Source: Candidatus Melainabacteria bacterium
GTDB taxonomy: Bacteria; Cyanobacteriota; Vampirovibrionia; Vampirovibrionales; Vampirovibrionaceae
NCBI GenBank assembly: GCA_902168245.1
Contig: CABHPA010000092.1
Span: 1 to 61,148, forward strand
Length of the DNA stretch: 61,148 bases
Direction of reading: 5' to 3'
Part shown: one piece after another, positions 8,495-17,238 of the stretch
How positions within the stretch are numbered: the first letter of the stretch is position 1
How the letters are laid out: the number at the start of each line of letters is the position of its first letter
Program-made: the position numbers and the translations under genes
Notes under the pieces: generated by a model
Seen by the model: only the letters and a program-made list of their open reading frames with translations
Told to the model about the DNA's origin: nothing
Database searches by the model: none

Positions 8495-9055
8495 TCAATG
8501 CCAAATCCAGACGGGACGGGCGAGACCCTGAACCAGGCTCAGGGGCATTGACCCAAAATAGCGACTATCAAAACTGTGGGGAATATGGGTAGAGACTAGC
8601 CAGACTTCATCAGTGTGGACTGAGTAACGCCGGGCTGCCAGGTAGGGCAAAAGCCGGTTCTGACTGTCTCGGGTCAAAATGGCACTGTGGGGCAGCTTTT
8701 TTCCATTGACCATCACCCCTGCGGGAGAAAGATCGATCGTATCTCCTGCAACGGCAATGACGGGCTTGAGCAAAGGCTCATACTGACCACGGCATTGTCC
8801 GTAGCCCAGATACCCTCGTGCTCTGGCCAACTGAAACAGTGACGTATTCTCCGGGCAAGCAATGACCACTTGGCCGCGCTGCAATGGCCCTGAGAGGGAC
8901 TGTAGTTGCCAGATCCCCTCGGGCATGGAAGGGCTTAGATTCAGGCGATAGCCATTCCCGTAAGACAGCGCCACGGCCAGACTCAAGAGAAACAGGGCCA
9001 CCAGAATGGATCGCGGTAGCGTGGACTTGGCTGTTCTTTTGCGGTTTATTGCCAT
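8495..9055 (-). CDS. traF: Conjugative signal peptidase TraF-like
   Basis: A 186-aa S26 peptidase with an N-terminal membrane anchor (about residues 15-35), the nucleophile motif NLSPSMPEGIW and the Lys-containing motif KPVIAVAGDTI. In RP4 TraF removes the C-terminal residues of TrbC and joins its ends. The SPSMP motif is closer to RP4 TraF than in the second copy. Its ATG overlaps the last codons of traG, and traG-traF are also neighbours in RP4. Confidence 0.85.
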   Translation of the reverse strand: MAINRKRTAKSTLPRSILVALFLLSLAVALSYGNGYRLNLSPSMPEGIWQLQSLSGPLQRGQVVIACPENTSLFQLARARGYLGYGQCRGQYEPLLKPVIAVAGDTIDLSPAGVMVNGKKLPHSAILTRDSQNRLLPYLAARRYSVHTDEVWLVSTHIPHSFDSRYFGSMPLSLVQGLARPVWIWH

Positions 9056-10971
9056 ATTTCACTCAACCGCTTTCTCGGCGGCATGGCTAAAGGAACGGTT
9101 TCTTTCTTGGGTTCCAGGCGATCTGTTTTAGGCGGCGGAGCCAATTTGGCCCGTTCCGAGAAAACCGGATCCACAAAATAGAGAATCTGGGTGCCGTAAA
9201 TGGGAGCAAACCCGGCTGTGAAAATCAGCATGGCTCCGGGTTTCAGAATCTCGCCACTCCTCTCATCTTTTTCAGGTCCAGGTAAGCGCTGGCATTCATC
9301 CGAGGTTAACAAGGGGCGAGCGACGGTCTGGTAGGACTGGTTCACATTTTGTAAGATGGCCCCAAACCGATGTCCAGAGGTGGAGACATCTTCCACGGTG
9401 ACGGTGGTGGTCCCGGTCATTTTCGAGAGCCATTCGGCGGTTTCCGGCTTGTTGGGGGCATAGGCCACACGAACATGGCAATTGGATAAGATACTTTCAT
9501 CCTGGCCGTAAGCGGCCCGGAGCTGGGAAATATCCTGCATGATCAAATAGGCTTTAATGCCGTAACCGGCAATAAAGGCCAGTGCTTCCTGAAAGATTTC
9601 CAGACGCCCAAAGCTGGGAAATTCATCTAGCATCAGCAAGAGCCGGTGCTGGTAATTGGCCTGGGGCTGCCCGTCTTTAAACTGGATTTCTTCCCGGGTC
9701 AGAGTGCGGACGATTTGATTTAAAATCAGCCGCATTAATGGCTTCAGCCGGTCCTTATCGGCCGGGCGAACCACCAGATATAGGGAAACCGGGTGGGTAT
9801 GGTGCATCAGATCCCGGATGGAAAAATCACTGCGCTGAATGTTGGCTTTGACCAGAGGATCGCGGTAAATGGTCAGATAAGAACGCGTAGAAGATAGAAT
9901 GGAGCCCCGTTCTTCATTGGGCGTGTTCAGCATATCCCGAGCGGCAGAGGCGACTACGGAATGAGTGGTCATCTGGTTTGGCGTCTTGCTATTGCCCTGG
10001 TGCTTGAATGCCAGCATTTCATCATAGAGTTTGGAAATATCCTGGTTGGGGTCGGATAAGGCCAATGCCACATCCCACAAACTGGTGTGAAGTGGTTCGG
10101 CATCAGGATTTTGCTCATTGTGGATTTTGGCTTTATAGAGCAAATGAAGAATCAGTCCGGTTAAAAACGCATGAGCGGTTTTCATCCAGTGATCATTTAA
10201 GCCTTTCCCATCCGGATCGACAATAATGCTGACCAGGTTCTGAACATCCGCCACTTCGGAATCGGTGCCAATGCGGACTTCATCTAGGGGATTGAAGCCG
10301 CAGCTACCGCTTTCTGCTGCCGGGTCAAATTTCAGCACCTTATTGCCCGCCTGGGTTTGCCGCCAGCCTGCGGTTAAATTCCAGAGTTCCCCTTTCATGT
10401 CATGCACAATGGTGGAATGGGGCCAGGAGAGTAAGGTGGGAATCACCAGTCCCACCCCTTTTCCACTTCTGGTGGGGGCAATGGCGGCAATATGCTCGGG
10501 TCCGTTGTGGCGCAAATAACGGGTCTGTCCTTTGGGATCGACCCAAGCGCCCACATACACCCCACTTCCGCGTTTGCCGGGTTTGGGGATCAACCCGGTT
10601 CTCCGCACTTCGGTTTCCGTGGCCCAGTGGGCTGTCCCATGGAGTCCGTCGTGTTTCTTTGATTTTCGGTTGGTAAAGCCCTGAATCAGCGCTGCAATCA
10701 GCAGGATCCCGACATAGGCTGCAAGGGACACAATATCCAATTGATCAAACAACAGTTTAGCTTTTCGGTAATACTGAAATTGCCAGAGATTCCAGGCAAA
10801 GGGATTATAGATGTGTCCTAGCCAAGGGCTCCCGAGTGCGCGCTGATAGCCGAAATGATACGCCATGTATTGAGTCAAGGCACAATTCACACTGGTAATG
10901 GCCACCACCAGAAAAACCAGCCCCCAGAAAGCAGGTTGTGCCTTGCTGGCCTGAAAAGTCGGTGGGCGCAT
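9046..10971 (-). CDS. traG: Type IV coupling protein TraG/VirD4
   Basis: A 641-aa coupling ATPase that brings the relaxosome to the secretion channel. Two N-terminal membrane segments (about residues 15-35 and 80-100) are followed by Walker A APTRSGKGVG at about residue 165 and Walker B LLLMLDEFPS near 443. Length and layout match RP4 TraG. Its ATG overlaps the trbI stop (TGATG). The C-terminal tail is Pro/Lys rich. Its presence with traI and oriT means the system is conjugative, not only an effector secretion system. Confidence 0.95.
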   Translation of the reverse strand: MRPPTFQASKAQPAFWGLVFLVVAITSVNCALTQYMAYHFGYQRALGSPWLGHIYNPFAWNLWQFQYYRKAKLLFDQLDIVSLAAYVGILLIAALIQGFTNRKSKKHDGLHGTAHWATETEVRRTGLIPKPGKRGSGVYVGAWVDPKGQTRYLRHNGPEHIAAIAPTRSGKGVGLVIPTLLSWPHSTIVHDMKGELWNLTAGWRQTQAGNKVLKFDPAAESGSCGFNPLDEVRIGTDSEVADVQNLVSIIVDPDGKGLNDHWMKTAHAFLTGLILHLLYKAKIHNEQNPDAEPLHTSLWDVALALSDPNQDISKLYDEMLAFKHQGNSKTPNQMTTHSVVASAARDMLNTPNEERGSILSSTRSYLTIYRDPLVKANIQRSDFSIRDLMHHTHPVSLYLVVRPADKDRLKPLMRLILNQIVRTLTREEIQFKDGQPQANYQHRLLLMLDEFPSFGRLEIFQEALAFIAGYGIKAYLIMQDISQLRAAYGQDESILSNCHVRVAYAPNKPETAEWLSKMTGTTTVTVEDVSTSGHRFGAILQNVNQSYQTVARPLLTSDECQRLPGPEKDERSGEILKPGAMLIFTAGFAPIYGTQILYFVDPVFSERAKLAPPPKTDRLEPKKETVPLAMPPRKRLSEIWQ

Positions 10972-12275
10972 CAGGAGGCTCCCCCGGAATGAGCCGCTGT
11001 TTCCGACCAGGGCGGTAAGATCAGGTCTTTATTGACCATGATATTAAAGACATAACCGGGTCGAATGGTCAGGGTTGGGGGTTGATTCAATCCCCGAGCC
11101 ACGGTGGCGGTGCCCAACTGGTTCATCTGCATGCCCAGTGATCCGGCAATCATTTGCTGGCTGGAATAGCTATAGTCCCCTTTTTGGGCGCGGGGTTGCG
11201 ATAACTGGACGCCAGCGGTAATGGCCGAGAGCATCAAGGCATTGCGGAAGGTGGGCCAGAAATGGGTGTTGGTTTTATCCGTAAACCCGGCATAGCCTGC
11301 CTGATCGGTGCCGCTCATGGCCCCTAGATTCACGCTGGAAGCGTCTGGGTAAATCAGTCGATTCCAGATTACCAATACCCGTTTTTGTCCGTTGACCACC
11401 TGGTGGTCATAACTGCCCACCAGACGGCTGCCTTGGGGAATTAACAGGTAGCCGCCGGTTGCGGTGTCGTAGACATTTTGAGAAACCTGGGCCAGGATCT
11501 GTCCGGGTAGATCGCTATTGACGCCACCAATCATCACCGAGGGAATCACGGTACCTGCTTTGATTTCAAAGGGGGAAACCGCTTGCACCCGGGTATGCAG
11601 GAGATAGTTGCTGGTATCGGGTGATTCAGAAAGGAGATTTCCCTTTCCGGAGGGCGGCTGTGACTCATCGGAATGGCCAGGAACGGGTTCACCGGTTCCA
11701 GGGCCTTGTCGCTTGACCCCACCGTACAAGGTGGCCAGTTGAGCGCCATTGCTGCTATAAACCGTGGTATCGGCTCTCAGTGCCTGTTGATAAAGCGCTT
11801 GGCGATTCTCTTCCAGTTGTTGCCATTGCTGCTGGCGTTCCTGCCATTGTTGAAACTGAGCCTGCTGATAAGGGTTCATGGGAGGCGTCGCCGGAACGGT
11901 TTCATTCAATGCTTGATCAGAGGCTGGAACCGTTAAATCGGTTGGATTGGGGTCAGGGGGATTGTGTTGGGGCGCATTATGTTGAATGACACCTGCTTTG
12001 GGATAACGGTCCAAGAAATCCGGGGTTTGAGCCACATCGCTTTTGGGCGTTTCAGCTGCTTTGGCCTGGATTTGAGCGGCGTTGGATTTGGCAAAAATGG
12101 TGCCGCCGATCACACAGGCGACCACCAGCATAAAGCCACCCGCAATATAGAGAGCCACATTGGAAATGCGTTTAATGTTAGGTTGAGAACGGGTTTGTTG
12201 AGGCAAATGATCTGGGGTGTCTGCTTGTGGCTCGGCTGGTGAAAAGAGTCGATCCCAAAACCGCTGTTTTTGCAT
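10971..12275 (-). CDS. trbI: Channel protein TrbI/VirB10
   Basis: A 434-aa VirB10-family protein that spans the envelope. The ATG at 12275 has AAAGGA eight bases upstream; a longer frame to 12356 would overlap trbH. A single membrane helix (about residues 40-60) follows a short cytoplasmic N-terminus, then a Pro/Gln-rich linker and a C-terminal beta-barrel domain with typical motifs (AGTVIPSVMIGGVNSDLPG, YLLIPQGSRLVGSYD, GYVFNIMVNKDL). Four bases separate it from trbH. Confidence 0.95.
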   Translation of the reverse strand: MQKQRFWDRLFSPAEPQADTPDHLPQQTRSQPNIKRISNVALYIAGGFMLVVACVIGGTIFAKSNAAQIQAKAAETPKSDVAQTPDFLDRYPKAGVIQHNAPQHNPPDPNPTDLTVPASDQALNETVPATPPMNPYQQAQFQQWQERQQQWQQLEENRQALYQQALRADTTVYSSNGAQLATLYGGVKRQGPGTGEPVPGHSDESQPPSGKGNLLSESPDTSNYLLHTRVQAVSPFEIKAGTVIPSVMIGGVNSDLPGQILAQVSQNVYDTATGGYLLIPQGSRLVGSYDHQVVNGQKRVLVIWNRLIYPDASSVNLGAMSGTDQAGYAGFTDKTNTHFWPTFRNALMLSAITAGVQLSQPRAQKGDYSYSSQQMIAGSLGMQMNQLGTATVARGLNQPPTLTIRPGYVFNIMVNKDLILPPWSETAAHSGGAS

Positions 12276-12279
12276 GGAT

Positions 12280-13119
12280 TTATTCCTTTTTCTGGCTGCT
12301 GATGCGGATGCTGAATGGGCTGGTGGCCAGCAATAGATGATTCTGACTGAATGCAAAGAATCGATTGGCTTCTTTATCGGGCAGTTGTATCTGAAGCCAG
12401 AGGCCGTTATCCAACCTATTTACCTGGTAACGGAGTAACACCGCCTGTGAGTTTTGTTGAAGTGAGGGGACCAGATGAAAACCCGCTACTTGGAGTTCGG
12501 CCACCAGGGCACTGGTCAGTGGATTGTGTTGCTGCCCTTTGGTGGGGGGAGCCAGTAGCAAGGTGGTTGGATTGGAGGGGAATTCGTCAATCAGAAACGC
12601 GGTGATGACTGCGGCAAGCTGGCGGGCTTGAGCTTCGCTGAGAGGACTAATCCAGGAGCGGATTTTAATACCCGGGGCCTGGCGTTTTAACATCCGTTGA
12701 CGTGCCCATGTCGCCAGTGCTAATGGGCCGATAGGGCACATGCGCTGATAGGATGGGGCCGCTGTTTTGATGCCGCGCTGTTGCTTGGCTCCTGTTACAG
12801 GAGGAGGGACAGAAATGATGGGATCCGTGATGGGGGAATGTAACCAGGGCAACCCGGAAGGCGGAGTCGCAATCACGGAATTCATGGATTGTTGCACCAC
12901 ATGCCCGGTGAGGGTAGTGGCATTCAGCCGTTCAATACTTTCAAGGGGCTTTTTTTCAGGAATAAAGGAGTAATGCTGCTGAATCGGTGGCTTTTTATGG
13001 ATAGCAGCCCGTTTTGAACGCGAAACCACTCTTGGATGAGCCACATGGGGCGTGCTCGCTTCTGCTGACAAGCTTAGAACGCCATAGATGAGAGTCAGAG
13101 CAATGAGGATTCGGTACAT
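12280..13119 (-). CDS. trbH: TrbH-position periplasmic protein
   Basis: A 279-aa protein with an N-terminal signal peptide (MYRILIALTLIYGVLSLSAEAS), a long low-complexity region and a C-terminal globular domain (about residues 130-279). RP4 has trbH between trbG and trbI, as here, and the C-terminal part (LRYQVNRLDNGLWLQIQL) fits that family loosely. It is longer than RP4 TrbH, and I see no lipobox cysteine. The name rests mainly on gene order. Confidence 0.65.
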   Translation of the reverse strand: MYRILIALTLIYGVLSLSAEASTPHVAHPRVVSRSKRAAIHKKPPIQQHYSFIPEKKPLESIERLNATTLTGHVVQQSMNSVIATPPSGLPWLHSPITDPIISVPPPVTGAKQQRGIKTAAPSYQRMCPIGPLALATWARQRMLKRQAPGIKIRSWISPLSEAQARQLAAVITAFLIDEFPSNPTTLLLAPPTKGQQHNPLTSALVAELQVAGFHLVPSLQQNSQAVLLRYQVNRLDNGLWLQIQLPDKEANRFFAFSQNHLLLATSPFSIRISSQKKE

Positions 13120-13123
13120 GCTT

Positions 13124-14089
13124 TTACCCGCCTTCTTTCACGATTTCCACTCGCTGCTGGTGACGGCCTACTCCGGTAATCAAGGCCGCTTTATCCAGGA
13201 CTTTATCTACTACATAGCGATTTTCAATCAATCGGTAATTAACCAGTTGTTCCTGGTTGCCTGGGCCTAGAATGACCAGGGCAGGGGCCTCCCGGTATCG
13301 GGCCGATTCCGGGAACTGGATATAGGTTTTATGCTGATCCGAATAGACACGAACCGGCTTCCAGTGGGTGGCATCCCCCTGAATCCGGTAATTGAAATTG
13401 AGGGCGGCATTGGCAAGCACTGGGGATTCGGCATAATGGGTTCGAGCTTGCAGGGTTTGTTGCTGGTGTTTGGCATTAAAGGCATCCCACTGGGCTTGTA
13501 CGTCCTCGGGGTAAGCAAAGGACACACTGGGCATCCAGCTTTCTTTTTTGCTGACCATGCGCAGGTTATAGGTGCGACGGTTGGTATGCACCAAGAGATT
13601 GGTGCTTAGTCCCACATCGGCGGGTTTAATGACCAGATGAATCACGGTTTTTTCCCCGCTGCCACTGCTGGCGGGCGTTACCTTCCAGCGGGGAGCATCG
13701 CCCACATCCACCTGGCTGACCTCTTCACCGGGTTGCAGGGAAACATCGCAAGCATACAGTGGGGCGCAGATTACCGAGGGTAACGTGCTGCCGAAGGTGA
13801 AAACCACGGAGCCATCTTCTCCCAGAACCGGCAGAACGGGTCTGTTTTTCCATTGATTGGACAGACTGACCGCTTTTTGTTCTTTGGGGCTGAGTTGAAC
13901 CGTATCGGGAGAAAGTTGAGGTAGCGGGCCATAGATTTTGGAGGTGGAGGCATAGATGCCTGCGGGCATGTAGGTTGATTGAATGGCTGCATTTTCAATG
14001 GCGGGCACTTGCTGGGCCACGGCCCCGACAGCCGATAAGGCGGGAATCAGGGTACTTAGAGCCAGAAGGATACTTCGATTGTTCGGCAT
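13124..14089 (-). CDS. trbG: Channel protein TrbG/VirB9
   Basis: A 321-aa VirB9-family protein of the outer-membrane core complex. A signal peptide (about residues 1-26, ending AVAQQ) precedes an N-terminal domain with the motif GEDGSVVFTFGSTLPSVICAP and a C-terminal beta domain (NYRIQGDATHWKPVRVYSDQ) typical of TrbG. It sits four bases before trbH and 18 after trbF. Confidence 0.92.
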   Translation of the reverse strand: MPNNRSILLALSTLIPALSAVGAVAQQVPAIENAAIQSTYMPAGIYASTSKIYGPLPQLSPDTVQLSPKEQKAVSLSNQWKNRPVLPVLGEDGSVVFTFGSTLPSVICAPLYACDVSLQPGEEVSQVDVGDAPRWKVTPASSGSGEKTVIHLVIKPADVGLSTNLLVHTNRRTYNLRMVSKKESWMPSVSFAYPEDVQAQWDAFNAKHQQQTLQARTHYAESPVLANAALNFNYRIQGDATHWKPVRVYSDQHKTYIQFPESARYREAPALVILGPGNQEQLVNYRLIENRYVVDKVLDKAALITGVGRHQQRVEIVKEGG

Positions 14090-14107
14090 GGTTGTGATGC
14101 TCCTCTC

Positions 14108-14845
14108 TTAAAGTTTCTGGGACCAGTGAAAGCTTTTGACATAAACTCCCAACGGATTGAGTAGAACGCCAGTTTCATCGCTGGGCGGATCAATGAGTAC
14201 GGTAATATTGGCTTGCATGGGCAGCGTCTGGATCAAATCCCCTTTGGTAGAGTGGACCGATTCGCTCCATTCGACCTGCCAGGTATCCTCACTGATGGGC
14301 AACACGGAATGGATGTCCACGTTCACCCCTTCTTTTTGGGCCCGTTCAAAAGGGTCATGCCGGGTCAGGTATTCATTCAGCAGGGTATGGGCGGCATCAT
14401 TGCGCCGCAGCATGCCATAGGCTTCTTGGATGTTCATGCGCTCCGCCCCGGCATCCTGATAAACCGAGCGGACATTGGCAATCCATCTGGCCAATTGGGT
14501 CCGAATGATCCGCTGGTCTGCCTTGGCGGCTACATCCGCTCTTTGAATGGCCGCAGAGGCTCCCAGTTTATCCACTTCCACCACATACGGAATGAATTTG
14601 CTTTGGGTACTGGTATAGACCAGACCGCCCACACTCAATAACGCAACACCAAGCGCAATCAGGGTAGTGCGCCGCCAGGCCTGCTCCCGGGAAATGTAAT
14701 CCCCGTAGCGTTCGTTCCATTCCCGGCGAGCGGCCATATAGTGGCTTTGCAAAGTTTCTTCAGGTTCCTGGGCTGGTTCTATCCCCATTGCTCTTGGGAT
14801 TTTAAGAACCCGTTCAGGGGTGTTGCTGGTATATATTGGCTTCAT
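14108..14845 (-). CDS. trbF: Inner-membrane protein TrbF/VirB8
   Basis: A 245-aa VirB8-type protein: a cytoplasmic N-terminus with NPYxxARREWNERYGDY-like sequence, one membrane helix (about residues 62-82) and a periplasmic NTF2-like domain ending in GVYVKSFHWSQKL. It nucleates channel assembly in related systems. Start ATG at 14845, 18 bases after trbL. Confidence 0.93.
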   Translation of the reverse strand: MKPIYTSNTPERVLKIPRAMGIEPAQEPEETLQSHYMAARREWNERYGDYISREQAWRRTTLIALGVALLSVGGLVYTSTQSKFIPYVVEVDKLGASAAIQRADVAAKADQRIIRTQLARWIANVRSVYQDAGAERMNIQEAYGMLRRNDAAHTLLNEYLTRHDPFERAQKEGVNVDIHSVLPISEDTWQVEWSESVHSTKGDLIQTLPMQANITVLIDPPSDETGVLLNPLGVYVKSFHWSQKL

Positions 14846-14862
14846 GAGGGTTTTTGCTCCCG

Positions 14863-16203
14863 TTAGTTATCATCTTGTCCGTAAATGCGGTTATCATCGC
14901 GGCGATTGGGGGCATCTGGCGGGTTGGGCCGAGAGCCGTCCGTGCCGTTATTGTCTCTGGCGGCCAGCGCCTCGCGTTTTTCCTTCAGATAATTGGCCTG
15001 ATCGTGCATGGAATTGCCCATTTGAGCGGGCATATTGCCGTAACGAACTTCCCCTCGTGCGCGGGCGGCCAGATTCTGTTTTACGGCCTTGCCGGTGTTT
15101 TGGGCCATTTTGCCCCCAAAGGCCAAATGCCGAGCCGCTTGCTGAGGCCAGTCGTTGGACGCCTTGTCCGTTCCCTCTTTCCCCTCGGTTTGACCGCCTT
15201 TATCATTTTCCTGTTCTTTGGTCAGGTGATGCGCGCCAGAGAGGGTGGAGCCTACGCCATACATGCTTGCGGCTGCGGAGATTCCGGCGGCAACGGCCCC
15301 GGCAATGGTGGAAGATAAGGCATGGCCATTGGACATGGGATCGCCATTGATCAAGCTTCTAAACATATCGGGAACGGCTTTGGTCACCGCCCAAAAAACC
15401 AGACAGGCGCAAGCCATCATCAGGAAATCTTCCAGATCCATGTTGCTGGTCTGGGCCTGATGAGCCCAGTCATTCAAGAGTTGTTGCCCTAAGCCCATAA
15501 TCAGCTGAATCAGGAAGAGTTTAATACCCACAGCCAAAGCATATCGAATCGTGGTGACCGCAATATCCCGGGTCCAGCTGGCTCCGCCAAAACCCATCAG
15601 GATGACGCCTGAGGAGATCAGCAGATAACTTTCCACCAATGCCATGATGAGAATGGCGGTCATACCGGCAAAACTCAGCAAAATCATTATGGCGGCGGCC
15701 GCCAATAAAAGGCTGTCTCCCGGGTCATAGATGCTCATGGAACTGATAATTTTATGGATGATGACCATACCCGCATCAATCACGTTGGAGGGATACAGGA
15801 CACCGGTTCCGCCTGCGGCAGAAACCGCTGCACTGCCAGCCAGTCTGCAACTGTCCACAATGGCATGGCCCCAGTTGGCTGAGTTCATCAATAGGGTGAG
15901 GAAAAAGCCGATATAAAGCACCCGGTTAAACAGTTCTGCCAGAAACTCTTCAAAAACCGCGCCTTTCAGGAGGAGTCGAATGGATGTAATGGTAAACTCA
16001 ATGCCCGCCAGTAGCCAAAACAGCCTCAAGGCATAAATGCGGAGTTGGTTCTCCCAGGCGGTCGGACCGTTTTTAAAGGTGTCGATCATTCTGTCCAAAA
16101 AATTATTGGTATTCATGGCATGGGCATCGGGGGAAATCGCCAAAAACAGTAAGATTAAGAGACCGCTGAAGAGTGCCCAGCGGGAGAAATGTTTTGGAAA
16201 CAC
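14863..16203 (-). CDS. trbL: Polytopic membrane protein TrbL/VirB6
   Basis: An inner-membrane channel protein with at least five hydrophobic helices (about residues 60-270) and a long charged, Asn/Asp-rich C-terminus. The open frame reaches 16263, but I choose the GTG at 16203: AAAGGA lies seven bases upstream and the protein then begins directly with a signal peptide (FSRWALFSGLLILLFLAIS, cut after DAHA), giving 446 aa. The longer version would place 20 charged residues before the signal and overlap the preceding gene. Confidence 0.9.
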   Translation of the reverse strand: MFPKHFSRWALFSGLLILLFLAISPDAHAMNTNNFLDRMIDTFKNGPTAWENQLRIYALRLFWLLAGIEFTITSIRLLLKGAVFEEFLAELFNRVLYIGFFLTLLMNSANWGHAIVDSCRLAGSAAVSAAGGTGVLYPSNVIDAGMVIIHKIISSMSIYDPGDSLLLAAAAIMILLSFAGMTAILIMALVESYLLISSGVILMGFGGASWTRDIAVTTIRYALAVGIKLFLIQLIMGLGQQLLNDWAHQAQTSNMDLEDFLMMACACLVFWAVTKAVPDMFRSLINGDPMSNGHALSSTIAGAVAAGISAAASMYGVGSTLSGAHHLTKEQENDKGGQTEGKEGTDKASNDWPQQAARHLAFGGKMAQNTGKAVKQNLAARARGEVRYGNMPAQMGNSMHDQANYLKEKREALAARDNNGTDGSRPNPPDAPNRRDDNRIYGQDDN

Positions 16204-16219
16204 AGGCTTATCCTTTCTG

Positions 16220-16471
16220 CTAGTAGCCTTTACCGTCGTTATAGGGGTTTGGCTTCCACTCACGGCGCTTGAAAATCGGATGTGGTAATTGGGGGCAAGT
16301 TACGGGTGGTGGACAGACGACCACGGGCCTCGCTGGTACTACTGGAATGGAGTGGGTATCAAGGGTGTGGGTGATCAAACTGCTTGCCACGATACTGGCC
16401 AAAATGGCCAGAAAGAGCTTATAAGCAGGAAGCTGAAGCGAGTAATTGAGCCAATAGATTAAAATATCCAT
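16220..16471 (-). CDS. Small membrane protein, TrbK position
   Basis: An 83-aa protein with one membrane helix (about residues 15-35) and a Pro-rich tail with two cysteines (VVVCPPPVTCP). It lies where RP4 has trbK, an entry-exclusion lipoprotein, between trbJ and trbL. Its last nine residues, NPYNDGKGY, are identical to the last nine of the upstream TrbJ. It starts two bases after the trbJ stop. Entry exclusion is possible from position only. Confidence 0.7.
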   Translation of the reverse strand: MDILIYWLNYSLQLPAYKLFLAILASIVASSLITHTLDTHSIPVVPARPVVVCPPPVTCPQLPHPIFKRREWKPNPYNDGKGY

Positions 16472-16473
16472 GA

Positions 16474-17238
16474 TTAATAGCCTTTACCATCGTTATAGGG
16501 GTTTGTTGTCCAGGTGTTATACAGCTTTTGCCGGTTGGCCTGTCGCAGGGCTTCTCGATCCTGTTGCAGGGCCAGGTAATTGGCCTGCATTTGGAGTTGC
16601 ATCATCATCAGCTGGCGCAGTTTCATCACCTGATCCACTTGTTGGCCAGCCATCATGTTGGCGACTTGCAAGGCCTGCATCCGGCCTTCCGCAGAGGAGG
16701 CCATTCCTTGCAATCGTTGCAATAAAGCCTGGTCATTCTGAAGTTGGGTGGCCTGCATGCCCAGGCCTTTTAGGGTGTATAACGTGTTGTCACTGCCTTC
16801 TTTGGACCATTGATTGTATTTGTTTTGCCAGTCCAGGGTGCCCATTTTTTGATTCAGGTAGGAATGATACGTGCCGTAGCGATTGGCAAATTGCCCATCC
16901 AGATTGCTCGCTGAATACGCCAGGGACCGACTTTTTTGCATCAACATGCTCAATTGCTGAAAATCCCGCATGGCTTGTCCCCATAACTGGGTGGGGACGG
17001 ATTTGGAATTCAGGATCATATCCTGGTATTGGCCAAATTCTGCTTTGAGTTGTTGGGCCTGATTGGCCAATTGCTTGACCATCATGGCTTTGTTCATCAG
17101 TTGCGTCCATTCCGTACCGCAATTGGTGCAATAGACGGCATCGGCACTGGAAGCCGATTCAGGAAACCGTCCGCCTATGAGAATGGACAAGGCTATCAGG
17201 CCTGTCCCTATAACTCCTTTAATTAAGCAAGGCTTCAT
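16474..17238 (-). CDS. trbJ: TrbJ/VirB5-like periplasmic protein
   Basis: A 254-aa protein: signal peptide (MKPCLIKGVIGTGLIALSIL), then CTNCGTEWTQLMNKA, typical for TrbJ, and long Gln/Met-rich amphipathic helices. The ATG at 17238 has GGAGGG six bases upstream and overlaps the trbE end by 20 bp; a longer frame to 17286 is less likely. VirB5/TrbJ proteins are minor pilus or adhesin components. The C-terminus NPYNDGKGY is shared with the next gene. Confidence 0.9.
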   Translation of the reverse strand: MKPCLIKGVIGTGLIALSILIGGRFPESASSADAVYCTNCGTEWTQLMNKAMMVKQLANQAQQLKAEFGQYQDMILNSKSVPTQLWGQAMRDFQQLSMLMQKSRSLAYSASNLDGQFANRYGTYHSYLNQKMGTLDWQNKYNQWSKEGSDNTLYTLKGLGMQATQLQNDQALLQRLQGMASSAEGRMQALQVANMMAGQQVDQVMKLRQLMMMQLQMQANYLALQQDREALRQANRQKLYNTWTTNPYNDGKGY

